Origin: Sphingomonas sp. PR090111-T3T-6A
Lineage (GTDB): Bacteria; Pseudomonadota; Alphaproteobacteria; Sphingomonadales; Sphingomonadaceae
Assembly (NCBI RefSeq): GCF_000383095.1
Contig: NZ_AORL01000021.1
Location: forward strand, 1,054,001 to 1,118,000
DNA length: 64,000 nucleotides
Reading direction: 5' to 3'
Shown: positions 56,507-64,000 of the stretch, piece after piece
Layout of the letters: the number at the start of each line of letters is the position of its first letter
How positions within the stretch are numbered: the stretch's first letter is position 1
Translations under genes and position numbers: made by a program
The notes under the pieces: model-generated
What the model saw: only the letters and a program-made list of their open reading frames with translations
Databases searched by the model: none
Told to the model about the DNA's origin: nothing

Positions 56507-58297
56507 TCAGCGCACGCCGTGCATCAGGCGCTTCAGCACCGGCGCCAACACCAGCAGCAGCACGCCGGCCGCGATGGTCGCGATGCCGCCCGTCTGGAAG
56601 CTGCCCAGATAGGTGTGGAGGCTGAGTTCGGCGTTGGTCACCTGACCGCCAACCGTCTGCACCGAAGCCGCCTGCGCGATCGCACCCGCGAAATATTCCG
56701 CGACCGAGATCGACAGGAACCATACGCCCATCATCATGCCCACCACGCGCGCGATCGACAGCTTGGTGATCATCGACAGGCCGACCGGCGAGATGCACAG
56801 CTCCGCGATCGAGTGGAGGAAATAGGTCGCCACCAGCCACCAGAGCGAGACGCGGAAGCTCGAACCGGCGAAATGGCCGCTGAACGCCAGCAGCACGAAG
56901 CCCGCGCCGACCAGCACCAGCGCGAGGCCGAACTTGATCGGGATCGACGGCTCCCAGTTGCGCTTCGCCAGCGCCAGCCACAGCCAGCTCATGACAGGCG
57001 CGAACAGCACGATGGTGATCGGATTGAAATTCTGCGTCTGCGCGGCCGACATATGCAGGCCGAACAGGCTGAGATCGGTGTTGCGATCCGCGAACAGGGT
57101 GAGCGAGGAGCCCGCCTGCTCGAACAGCGTCCAGAAGGTGACGTTGAAGACGACGAGGATCACCGCCGCCAGCATCATCTGGAACTCGGCGCGGGTGCCC
57201 GCCTTCCACGCCCAGATCGGGATGCCTACCACGGCCGCGAGGAAGGTGACGAACAGCACCTTGCCCAGCACCGGCAGCGCCAGCAGATAGCCGACGAAGC
57301 CCGCGCCCGCAGCGGCCTCCGGGGCCTCCATCACGTTGCGCAGCACCAGCCAGGTGAGCGGGGCGGCCAGGACGGCGAGGATGTAGATGATCGCCGCACG
57401 GTCCTTGCCCTCGCGCGCCGGAGGCTCGCCATAGCCGGCAAGCCGTCCGCCGTCGAAGCTGATGAGCGCATAGGCGAACAACATGCCGATCGCCGCGAGC
57501 AGGAAGCCCGCCCACCAGCCGAACCACGTCACCAGCACGGGGCAGAGCGTCTGGCTGCCGATGGAGCCGATGTTGATGCCCCAATAGAAGATGGTGAAGC
57601 CCGCGTCGCGCCGGCGGTCCCCTTCCGCATAGAGCGAGCCCACGATGGTGGAGATGTTCGGCTTGAAGAAGCCGTTGCCCACCACGATCAGGCTGAGCGC
57701 GAACAGCATCAGCGCGACATAGAAGGGCGAGCGGTGGGCGTCGGAGGAGAAGCTCTCCTTCGACACGGTGCGCGCGACATGGCCGTCGTCGGCGAGGAGC
57801 TGGACGGAACCGTCCGGCTGGCCCTTGATGCGCAGGTGCTGGCCGGCGGCAGTGATGAACTGCTGCTTGCTGTCGTCCGCCGCCTTCTGCTCGGTCACCT
57901 CATAGCGCTGGCCGTCGATCAGCGCGAAGGGCTTGGCCGGCTGCCCGCCGAAGCAAAGCAGGAAATAGCCTACCGCCATCACGATCGCGCCGAACTTCAC
58001 CGAGCGCTTCGAGCCCAGATAGCGGTCCGCGATCAGGCCGCCGACCACCGGGGTCAGGTACACAAGGCTCATATAGCCGCCGTAGAGGCCGTTGGCCTCG
58101 CGGTCGGAGAGCAGGAAGTGGTTGGTCAGATAGAGGACCAGCAGCGCGCGCAGGCCGTAGAAGCCGAAGCGCTCCCACGCTTCGACCGAGAAGAGGCGCG
58201 CGAGTTGTCGCGGATGGCCGAGCCAGGTGCCGCCGTCAGATCGGCTGACGTGGGGCGACCCCGGCTCGAAGGTTGCGTCGGCGTCCGGAAGGACCAT
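56507..58297 (-). CDS. Proton-dependent oligopeptide transporter (POT/PTR family)
   Basis: A 596-residue transporter for di- and tripeptides with proton symport. The ExxER-like start WERFGFYGLRALLVLYL and the PTR2 signature region GNGFFKPNISTIVGSLYAEGDRRRDAGFTIFYWGINIGSIG are clear. Fourteen or so membrane segments are expected. A hydrophilic insert of about 70 residues (about 125-195, DGQRYEVTEQKAADDSKQQ to KESFSSDAHRS) between early helices is larger than in E. coli DtpA-like proteins. It is divergent from the nitroreductase gene. Confidence 0.93.
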   Translation of the reverse strand: MVLPDADATFEPGSPHVSRSDGGTWLGHPRQLARLFSVEAWERFGFYGLRALLVLYLTNHFLLSDREANGLYGGYMSLVYLTPVVGGLIADRYLGSKRSVKFGAIVMAVGYFLLCFGGQPAKPFALIDGQRYEVTEQKAADDSKQQFITAAGQHLRIKGQPDGSVQLLADDGHVARTVSKESFSSDAHRSPFYVALMLFALSLIVVGNGFFKPNISTIVGSLYAEGDRRRDAGFTIFYWGINIGSIGSQTLCPVLVTWFGWWAGFLLAAIGMLFAYALISFDGGRLAGYGEPPAREGKDRAAIIYILAVLAAPLTWLVLRNVMEAPEAAAGAGFVGYLLALPVLGKVLFVTFLAAVVGIPIWAWKAGTRAEFQMMLAAVILVVFNVTFWTLFEQAGSSLTLFADRNTDLSLFGLHMSAAQTQNFNPITIVLFAPVMSWLWLALAKRNWEPSIPIKFGLALVLVGAGFVLLAFSGHFAGSSFRVSLWWLVATYFLHSIAELCISPVGLSMITKLSIARVVGMMMGVWFLSISVAEYFAGAIAQAASVQTVGGQVTNAELSLHTYLGSFQTGGIATIAAGVLLLVLAPVLKRLMHGVR

Positions 58298-58495
58298 GGA
58301 TGCTCCAGAACAAGAGGACGGCGCGCGGCACCTTGCGGGCGCGGCCGATTATGGCGCGCACCCTAGCGACGGCGGCGGCGATGCCAAGAGCCCCGCGCAA
58401 GGATGTTGCCGATTGTCGCACGATCGCAACGCAGCATCGCCACATACCTGCGCCCGCGAGTTGGCGGCTGCCGCTCCGGCTGCTAGCGGGACGCC

Positions 58496-59074
58496 ATGCT
58501 GAACGACCTCTCCTCCCCCGCCGCGCTCGCCGCCACGCGCCGCTCGGGCAAGCCGCGCGACATGGTGGCCCCCGGCCCCGACGAGGCGCAACTCCGCCGC
58601 ATCCTCACTGCCGCGATGCGCGTGCCCGATCATGGCAAGATCGCGCCGTGGCGCTTCGTGGTGATCGGCGCGGAACAGCGCGAGGCGTTCGCCGCGCTTC
58701 TGGAGCGCGCCTATCGCGTCGACAAGCCGGCCCCCACGCCCCGCGAGATCGAGACGCTTCAGCAGTTCGCCCATCAGGCGCCGGTGCTCGTCGCCGTTCT
58801 CTCCACGCCCAATGTCGAGCGCCCCATCCCACTCTGGGAGCAGGAGCTGTCCGCCGGCGCCGCCTGCACCGCGATGCTCTATGCCGCCCATGCGGAAGGC
58901 TTCGTGGGCGGCTGGCTGACGAGCTGGGCGGCCTATTCGCCGGAGGTCGCGGAAGGGCTCGGCCATCCCGGCGCGCGGATCGCGGGCTTCGTCTTCCTCG
59001 GCACGCCCGGCAAGGAGCCCGAAGAGCGCCCCCGTCCCGATTTCGACAGCATTGTCTCGCGCTGGAACGGCTGA
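58496..59074 (+). CDS. Nitroreductase family protein (YdjA-like)
   Basis: A 192-residue FMN-binding oxidoreductase. The N-terminal RRSGKPRDMVAPGPDEAQLRRILTAAMRVPDHGKIAPWRFVVIG resembles YdjA-type nitroreductases, as does AGAACTAMLYAAHAEGFVGGWLTSW near the dimer interface and the end GFVFLGTPGKEPEERPRPDFDSIVSRW. Substrate is unknown. The GntR-type gene follows 43 bases later and may control it. Confidence 0.92.
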   Translation: MLNDLSSPAALAATRRSGKPRDMVAPGPDEAQLRRILTAAMRVPDHGKIAPWRFVVIGAEQREAFAALLERAYRVDKPAPTPREIETLQQFAHQAPVLVAVLSTPNVERPIPLWEQELSAGAACTAMLYAAHAEGFVGGWLTSWAAYSPEVAEGLGHPGARIAGFVFLGTPGKEPEERPRPDFDSIVSRWNG

Positions 59075-59093
59075 TGGCGCTTGATCCTGCGCT

Positions 59094-59109
59094 GCTGTGT
59101 TAGTACAGC
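59094..59109. promoter_or_regulatory. Operator-like repeat before the GntR-type gene
   Basis: GCTGT (59094-59098) and ACAGC (59105-59109) flank GTTAGT, forming GCTGTGTTAGTACAGC eight bases before the ATG. GntR proteins of the YtrA branch bind GTA-containing palindromes, so autoregulation is plausible. Confidence 0.45.
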
Positions 59110-59117
59110 ATATCGCT

Positions 59118-59474
59118 ATGGCCCATGACGATCGCCCCGTCTATCTCCGCCTGCGCGACTCGATCGCGGAGGCCATTCTCGAAGGCCGGTATCGCGACGG
59201 CGATCCGCTCCCCTCGGTCCGCGCGCTGGCCGCCGAATATGGCGCCAACCCGCTGACCGTCGCCAAGGCTTATCAGAGCTTTCAGGACAATGGCCTCGTG
59301 GTCGTGCGTCGCGGCATCGGCATGTTCGTCGCCAAGGGCGCGAGCGAACGGCTGCGCGCCGAGGAGCGCACCGCCTTCCTGCGCGACACATGGCCGCGCA
59401 TCCACGCGCAGATCCGCCGGCTGGACCTCGATCCGGCCGATCTCTTCCATGAGGATGTCGAGACGCCCGCCTGA
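59118..59474 (+). CDS. GntR-family regulator (YtrA type)
   Basis: A 118-residue regulator, consisting of a winged HTH (PVYLRLRDSIAEAILEGRYRDGDPLPSVRALAAEYGANPLTVAKAYQSFQDNGLVVVRRGIGMFVAKGA) and a short helical C-terminal part (AFLRDTWPRIHAQIRRLDL) with no effector domain, the YtrA-branch layout. ATG at 59118; an earlier in-frame start at 59097 lies inside the operator-like repeat. No ABC transporter gene, the usual partner, is nearby. Confidence 0.9.
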   Translation: MAHDDRPVYLRLRDSIAEAILEGRYRDGDPLPSVRALAAEYGANPLTVAKAYQSFQDNGLVVVRRGIGMFVAKGASERLRAEERTAFLRDTWPRIHAQIRRLDLDPADLFHEDVETPA

Positions 59475-59534
59475 GCCAAAACGGCCGGGCGGAGGGGGAG
59501 ATGGGGAAGCCCCTCCGCACGGCAGGCTGGCGGA

Positions 59535-60071
59535 TCAGTTGGCGGCGATCACGATCGGCAGCGCGTTGCTCGCCACCTGACGGCCGGTGCGATCTCGCTC
59601 GACGCGGGCGTTCATCTGGTCGGCATCGCGATGGGCGGTGTTGGCCATTCTCTTCAGCGCCCCCTCATCAAGCGCGAAGGCGATCCACGCCTGGAAGGCC
59701 CGGTCGTGGCTGATGCCGTCGGGCAGCGGGTGCAGCGTGGGAATGCGCTTCACCGCCTGCATCGCCGCCCGGTCGAGATCACGCGATCCGGACGAGGAGA
59801 GCATTGCGACGCTTCCCGGCCTGCCGTCGTCCGAGCAGCGGAAGCTCACCTTGGCGAGCCCCTGCGCATAATCATCCGGTCCGGCCCTGTGCGGATAGAC
59901 CAACTCATCGTCGAGGCTGCGGCCCACACGCTGGGACCATTCGCCCACCGTCTCATGCTGTGCCTGGACGGTGATGGCGGCGTTGTTGTCATGGGTCTGG
60001 GCCCCATGCGCCCACACAGGCGTGGCCAGAAGCGGCGCGAGCGCCAGCAGGCGCCAGTTGCGCTTGAGCAT
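59535..60071 (-). CDS. Secreted TonB-like C-terminal domain protein
   Basis: A 178-residue protein with a signal peptide (KRNWRLLALAPLLATPVWAHG). The region GLAKVSFRCSDDGRPGSVAMLSSSGSRDLDRAAMQAVKRIPTLHPLPDG resembles the TonB C-terminal fold (strand, Gly-rich turn, helix, LPxxPDG-like end). It lacks the N-terminal anchor of TonB, so it is a periplasmic TonB-domain protein of unknown role. ATG at 60071 has GGAGAG upstream. Confidence 0.75.
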   Translation of the reverse strand: MLKRNWRLLALAPLLATPVWAHGAQTHDNNAAITVQAQHETVGEWSQRVGRSLDDELVYPHRAGPDDYAQGLAKVSFRCSDDGRPGSVAMLSSSGSRDLDRAAMQAVKRIPTLHPLPDGISHDRAFQAWIAFALDEGALKRMANTAHRDADQMNARVERDRTGRQVASNALPIVIAAN

Positions 60072-60334
60072 ATCCGTCTCTCCTCTGCGTAGATGCCCGC
60101 GACCGGGGATGCGGCGCTTCCGCGTCGACGATGCCCGCCCCGCCACGAGGCCTGCCAAGCGACACCAAGTCCGGCATGTCCGACGCCCTCGTCGCGAGTC
60201 ACCGGGCAAGGGTCACCTAGCGCCTGAAGGCAATTTTCCTTAAGGCGGGATCGACAAACGACACGATCCCTTCCACGAACTGCATCATTCGTGTAATTTC
60301 ATTACCAAATTGACACGTAGCCGGATCGCTGGCC
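60072..60334. other. Intergenic region before the TonB-like gene
   Basis: About 260 bases without a gene. It contains a GTAAT/ATTAC inverted repeat within a larger CGTGT/ACACG repeat near 60293-60317, close to the end of kdsA, and an AT-rich stretch (60225-60320) which may hold the promoter of the TonB-like gene. Confidence 0.4.
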
Positions 60335-61165
60335 TCAGTACGCCTTCACCACCGCGTCGATGGCGAGGAGCTGGCGCAGCAGCGGCTCCGCCTCGCCGAG
60401 CGGCAGGGCATTGGGGCCGTCGGAGAGCGCCGTCTCGGGATCGGGATGCGTCTCCATGAACAGGCCCGAGATGCCCGCTCCCACCGCCGCTCGGGCGAGG
60501 ACCGGCACGAACTCGCGCTGCCCGCCCGAGCGATCGCCCTGCCCGCCCGGAAGCTGCACCGAATGGGTCGCGTCGAACACCACCGGGCAGCCGGTGTCGC
60601 GCATAATGGCGAGGCTGCGCATGTCGGAGACGAGGTTGTTGTAGCCGAACGAGGCCCCGCGTTCGCAGACGAGGAACTGGTCGTCGGGCACGCCCGCGCG
60701 AGTCGCGGCATCGCGGGCCTTGGTGACGACATTGCCCATGTCGCCCGGTGCCATGAACTGCGCCTTCTTGATGTTGACCGGCTTGCCGCTCGCCGCCACT
60801 GCCGCGATGAAATCGGTCTGCCGCGCGAGGAAGGCGGGCGTCTGGAGCACGTCGACCACTTCGGCCACCGGCTTCACCTGATCGCCGTCATGCACGTCGG
60901 TGAGCACCGGAAGGCCCGTCTCGGCGCGCACCTTTTCGAGGATGCGCAGCCCCTCGTCCATGCCGAGGCCACGGTAGGACTTGCCCGAGCTGCGGTTCGC
61001 CTTGTCGAAGGAACTCTTGTAGATCAACAGGATACCGAGCCGCTCGGCGATGCCCTTCAGCGTCTCGGCGGTCGAGAGCGCGAGCGCCTCGCTCTCGATC
61101 ACGCAAGGCCCCGCGATCACGAAGAGCCGCTGGTCGAGCCCTACTTCCTGGCCACACAAAAGCAT
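60335..61165 (-). CDS. kdsA: 3-deoxy-D-manno-octulosonate 8-phosphate synthase
   Basis: A 276-residue aldolase condensing arabinose 5-phosphate with phosphoenolpyruvate. The signature parts are [12 protein letters not shown] (Cys21), [58 protein letters not shown] and [17 protein letters not shown]. Cys21 in GPC marks the metal-dependent class; the metal-independent E. coli enzyme has Asn there. It is divergent from kdsD. Confidence 0.96.
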   Translation of the reverse strand: MLLCGQEVGLDQRLFVIAGPCVIESEALALSTAETLKGIAERLGILLIYKSSFDKANRSSGKSYRGLGMDEGLRILEKVRAETGLPVLTDVHDGDQVKPVAEVVDVLQTPAFLARQTDFIAAVAASGKPVNIKKAQFMAPGDMGNVVTKARDAATRAGVPDDQFLVCERGASFGYNNLVSDMRSLAIMRDTGCPVVFDATHSVQLPGGQGDRSGGQREFVPVLARAAVGAGISGLFMETHPDPETALSDGPNALPLGEAEPLLRQLLAIDAVVKAY

Positions 61166-61400
61166 TTGCCGTCGTCCTCTCAGCAGGCCATGGGGAGCCG
61201 CTGTAAAAAAGTCGCACGTTCGTCGGGAACGGCGCGCCGTTGATCTTCGTTCGGCTCCTGCGACGCGATTGCTGTGGAAGTCAACGCTTGCGACCGTTAC
61301 GCCCTCGCCTAAGGGAAAACCGGACTCGCAACGTCATAAGAGGTCGGCACTGTATCAGCGCTGCCGGGGGACCATGGGTATGAAGGGGAGTTTGCGTATC

Positions 61401-62387
61401 ATGGAGATGAGCAGGATTGGCGAAAACGCCATGCTCTCTGCCGTCCAGACCGTCCGCATCGAGCAGGAAGCGCTGGCGACCCTCGCCCAGGCGCTCCGCG
61501 AGACGGACCTCGGGGACTCGTTCGCCCTGGCGGTGGACACCATCCATGACACCAAGGGCCGCGTGATCGTCACCGGCATGGGCAAGAGCGGCATCATCGG
61601 CCGCAAGATCGCCGCCACCATGACCTCCACCGGCACGCGCTCAATGTTCATCCATCCGGGCGAGGCGAGCCACGGCGATCTCGGCATGATCACGCCGGAC
61701 GATCTCGTGATGGCGCTCACCTGGTCGGGCGAGACCACCGAACTCGGCGACATCATCGCCTATTGCCGCCGCTTCGGCGTGAAGCTGATCGTGTGCACCT
61801 CACGCGCCGACAGCACCGCGGGCCGCGCCGCCGACATCTGCCTGCCGCTGCCCGCCGTGCGCGAGGCTTGCCCGAACCAGCTCGCGCCGACCTCGTCGAC
61901 CACGATGCAGGTGGTGCTGGGCGACGCGCTGGCGATCGCGCTGATCGAAAAGCGCGGTTTCTCGAAGTCCGACTTCCACGTTCTTCATCCGGGCGGCCGC
62001 CTCGGCGCGCAGCTCACCACCGTGGGCCAGCTCATGGGCACCGGCGAGGCCGTGCCCGTCGTCTCGACCGGCGCCACGCTGATGGACGCCACCTTCGAGA
62101 TGAGCCGCAAGCGCTACGGCAGCACGGCGGTGGTGAACGAACAGGGCGAGCTGGTCGGCGCCTTCACCGACGGCGATCTCCGCCGCAGCTTTGCGACCAA
62201 TCATCTGCACGACGACATCAGCGCGCACATGACGTCCAGCCCGCTGGCCGTGCCGCCGACCACCCTCTCGTCCGATGCGCTGCGCATCATGAACGAGAAC
62301 GCCGTGACCGTGCTGTTCGTGTGCGAGAACCGCCGTCTGGTCGGCGCGATCCACCTGCACGACGTGCTGCGCCACGGGGTGGCCTGA
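61401..62387 (+). CDS. kdsD: Arabinose-5-phosphate isomerase
   Basis: A 328-residue enzyme converting ribulose 5-phosphate to arabinose 5-phosphate, the KdsA substrate. An SIS domain (residues 40-180) shows VIVTGMGKSGIIGRKIAATMTSTGT and ALTWSGETTELGDIIAYCRRFG; a pair of CBS domains follows (VSTGATLMDATFEMSRKRYGSTAVVN; TLSSDALRIMNENAVTVLFVC). ATG at 61401 has GGGGAG ten bases upstream; earlier in-frame ATGs exist (61374, 61380). KdsB follows after ten bases. Confidence 0.93.
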   Translation: MEMSRIGENAMLSAVQTVRIEQEALATLAQALRETDLGDSFALAVDTIHDTKGRVIVTGMGKSGIIGRKIAATMTSTGTRSMFIHPGEASHGDLGMITPDDLVMALTWSGETTELGDIIAYCRRFGVKLIVCTSRADSTAGRAADICLPLPAVREACPNQLAPTSSTTMQVVLGDALAIALIEKRGFSKSDFHVLHPGGRLGAQLTTVGQLMGTGEAVPVVSTGATLMDATFEMSRKRYGSTAVVNEQGELVGAFTDGDLRRSFATNHLHDDISAHMTSSPLAVPPTTLSSDALRIMNENAVTVLFVCENRRLVGAIHLHDVLRHGVA

Positions 62388-62397
62388 GCCTCTTCCT

Positions 62398-63216
62398 TTG
62401 ACGTCCCGTACCGACCTGATCGTCGTCCCGGCCCGCTTCGGATCGAAGCGGCTGCCGGGCAAGCCGCTCGTGCGGATCGCGGGGCGGACGCTGCTGGAGC
62501 GGGTCGTCCATGTCGCGCGCGAGGCGTCGCGCGTGGCGGGCGACATCGACATCCTCGTCGCCACCGACGATCCGCGCATCGAGGCGCACGCCCGCGACCT
62601 CGGCTGCGCGGCGGTGATGACGGCGAGCGATATCAGCTCGGGCTCGGGCCGTGCCTATGCCGCGGCCCTCAGCCGGGAGGTGCGGCCGGAGATCGTCGTC
62701 AACCTTCAGGGCGACGCGCCCTTCATGCCCCCGGAGGTGGTGGCGCAACTGATCGAGGCCGTGCGCGCCAGCAGCACCGCCGCCGCCACGCCCGTCACGC
62801 GCATGGGCTGGGCCGAACTGGACCGCCTGCGCGACCACAAGACCCGCGCGCCCTTCAGCGGCACCACCTGCGTGCGGGCGCCGGACGGGCGGGCGCTGTG
62901 GTTCTCGAAAGCCATCATCCCCGCCATCCGCGACGAGGCCGAGCGACGGAAGCAATCGCCCCAGTCGCCGGTGTTCCAGCATCTCGGCCTCTACGCCTAT
63001 CGCTTCGATGCGCTGGAGCGGTTCGAGCAGACCCCGCTCTCGCATTACGAGCAGATTGAGGGGCTGGAACAGCTCCGCTTTCTGGAAATGGGGCTCGACA
63101 TCCTGACCGTCGAAGTCGCGCCGCCGCGCTTCGCCGTCTCGGGCATCGACACGCCGGAGGATGTCGCGCTGGCGGAGACACTGATCGCTGAACTGGGCGA
63201 TCCTTACCGGGCATGA
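62398..63216 (+). CDS. kdsB: 3-deoxy-manno-octulosonate cytidylyltransferase
   Basis: A 272-residue enzyme that activates Kdo as CMP-Kdo. Typical parts are LIVVPARFGSKRLPGKPLVRIAGRTLLERV, ILVATDDPRI, VVNLQGDAPFMPPEVV, HLGLYAYR and SHYEQIEGLEQLRFLEMGLDI. It starts with a TTG; no ATG is close and the ribosome-binding site is weak, so translation may depend on kdsD. Its stop overlaps the histidine phosphatase gene (ATGA). Confidence 0.95.
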   Translation: MTSRTDLIVVPARFGSKRLPGKPLVRIAGRTLLERVVHVAREASRVAGDIDILVATDDPRIEAHARDLGCAAVMTASDISSGSGRAYAAALSREVRPEIVVNLQGDAPFMPPEVVAQLIEAVRASSTAAATPVTRMGWAELDRLRDHKTRAPFSGTTCVRAPDGRALWFSKAIIPAIRDEAERRKQSPQSPVFQHLGLYAYRFDALERFEQTPLSHYEQIEGLEQLRFLEMGLDILTVEVAPPRFAVSGIDTPEDVALAETLIAELGDPYRA

Positions 63217-63815
63217 GCGCCCGTTTCACGATCGTCCGCCACGGCAACACCTTCGCGCCCGGCGAAACGCCACGCCGCGTCGGCCTCAGAACCGACATAC
63301 CGCTGGTCGAGAGCGGCCGCGAGCAAGCCCGCGCGCTCGGCCGCACTTTCGCCGGGCGTAGCTTCGACCGCATCCTGACATCCCCGCTGCTGCGCACCCG
63401 AGAGACGGCCGAGCTGATCGCCGCTGCCCTCTCCGCAACCCCGCCGATCGAGACCGCCGACTGGCTCGCCGAAGTCGACCACGGCCCCGACGAGAACCAG
63501 CCAGAGGCCGCCGTCCTCGCCCGCATCGGCGAGGAAGCGCTGGCGGCATGGGAGCGCGACGCCACCGTGCCCCCCGGCTGGGCGATCGACGTCCCCGCCC
63601 GCCTCGCCGCATGGCGACAGCTCTACACAGAGAGCAGCGGCAACATCCTCCTCGTCACCAGCAACGGGGCGGCGCGCTTCGCGCTCACCACCGACCCGGC
63701 GCTCCGCGAACAGGCGAGCGCGCTGCCCACGCTCAAGCTGCGCACCGGCGCATGGGGCGAAATCGCCGCGACCGAAGCCGGCCTGCGCCTCGAAGCCTGG
63801 GATCGCCGCCCCTGA
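63213..63815 (+). CDS. Histidine phosphatase family protein coupled to kdsB
   Basis: A 200-residue protein of the phosphoglycerate-mutase-like histidine phosphatases. The catalytic motif is RHGNT (His9) with an Asn where many members have Glu; ILTSPLLRTRETAELI and the second His (EVDHGPDENQ region) follow. It overlaps kdsB by four bases. No HAD-type KdsC (Kdo 8-phosphate phosphatase) gene is present in the window, so this enzyme could supply that step; this is inference from context. A partial gene follows. Confidence 0.8.
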   Translation: MSARFTIVRHGNTFAPGETPRRVGLRTDIPLVESGREQARALGRTFAGRSFDRILTSPLLRTRETAELIAAALSATPPIETADWLAEVDHGPDENQPEAAVLARIGEEALAAWERDATVPPGWAIDVPARLAAWRQLYTESSGNILLVTSNGAARFALTTDPALREQASALPTLKLRTGAWGEIAATEAGLRLEAWDRRP

Positions 63816-63855
63816 CCCTCTTGCGCGCGGGCGACGGCTGGCCGAAAGGGCGCGG

Positions 63856-64000
63856 ATGAACCCGTTGCGCATTCTCCTCTTCCCATGGTGGCTCGCCGAG
63901 CTGGCGACCGGGGCCAAGGCGTTCAGCGACAATCCCCTGATCGGTTCGCCCCTGCTCAACCGCTGGGGCCTGCATGTCGGGCGCGTGCGGATCGCGGCGG
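63856..64000 (+). CDS. Partial gene of unknown product at the window edge
   Basis: The first 48 codons of a gene that runs past the window end. The visible start (MNPLRILLFPWWLAELATG, then AKAFSDNPLIGSPLLNRWGLHVGRVRIAA) has a hydrophobic N-terminal stretch, likely a membrane or interface helix. It follows the histidine phosphatase by 40 bases on the same strand. I do not recognise the family from this fragment. Confidence 0.55.
   Translation, partial: MNPLRILLFPWWLAELATGAKAFSDNPLIGSPLLNRWGLHVGRVRIAA

Overview
The window looks like chromosomal DNA from a high-GC alphaproteobacterium of the Sphingomonas group. The evidence is a CcrM-type GANTC methyltransferase next to rnhB, a split pntA1-pntA2-pntB transhydrogenase operon headed by an aa3-oxidase subunit IV-like gene, an extended dihydropteroate synthase, and protein sequences of sphingomonad type. 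The genus is inferred; no rRNA or other marker gene is present.

Layout. (1) 1-2905: the right end of an integrated element (prophage or island). It carries two phage-type DNA methyltransferases, an excisionase-like HTH protein and a tyrosine integrase. It abuts the 5' half of a tRNA-Val(UAC) gene cut at the anticodon loop, the likely attachment site. (2) 2971-3930: a MarR-type regulator with a receiver-like N-terminus and an array of CTCCGTT/AACGGAG sites in front of it. (3) 3953-39382: a nearly complete flagellar regulon. On the minus strand from 20240 down lie a receiver-less sigma-54 activator, fliEFGHIJKLMNOPQR, flhB, an unknown late gene, fliD and fliS. Flagellin fliC, an unknown membrane protein, fliA, flhA, a lytic transglycosylase, flgN, flgM, flgA and a second, diverged MotA/MotB-like pair follow. 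On the plus strand lie flgBCDEFGHIJKL and then motA-motB. (4) 39756-41993: a diverged NodB-fold protein and two convergent LuxR-type paralogues with unorthodox receivers. (5) 42486-45539: the transhydrogenase operon. (6) 45675-64000: mostly housekeeping genes: an NtrC-like regulator with a GAFAGA loop, folP, ccrM, rnhB, msrA, a UDP-sugar dehydrogenase, thiD, glmM, a Sua5-type enzyme, a peptide transporter, a nitroreductase, a GntR regulator, a TonB-like protein, and the Kdo genes kdsA, kdsD and kdsB with a coupled histidine phosphatase.

How the parts work together. The promoters suggest a two-tier flagellar cascade. Near-consensus sigma-54 sites (TGGCAC-type -24, TTGC-type -12) precede flgB, the transglycosylase-flhA-fliA group and flgA-flgM-flgN. 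Two 16-bp palindromes upstream of the flgB promoter are good candidates for enhancers bound by the sigma-54 activator. FliA-type sites (T(A/C)AA-N15-G(T/C)CGTT) precede fliC, fliD and the unknown gene at 6164-6583. FlgM would hold FliA inactive until the hook is finished. The presence of FliA, FlgM, FlgN, FliS and FliD, with no FlaF or FlbT in view, resembles beta/gamma-proteobacterial flagella more than the Caulobacter scheme.

Most notable: ten GANTC sites in 152 bp upstream of ccrM, the second stator-like pair, the FliA promoter that assigns the unknown gene to the late flagellar class, a FlgH without any cysteine, the run of regulators with altered receiver or activation motifs, and the phosphatase coupled to kdsB. 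Three copies of a palindromic repeat lie at gene ends at 47138, 49746 and 56173.
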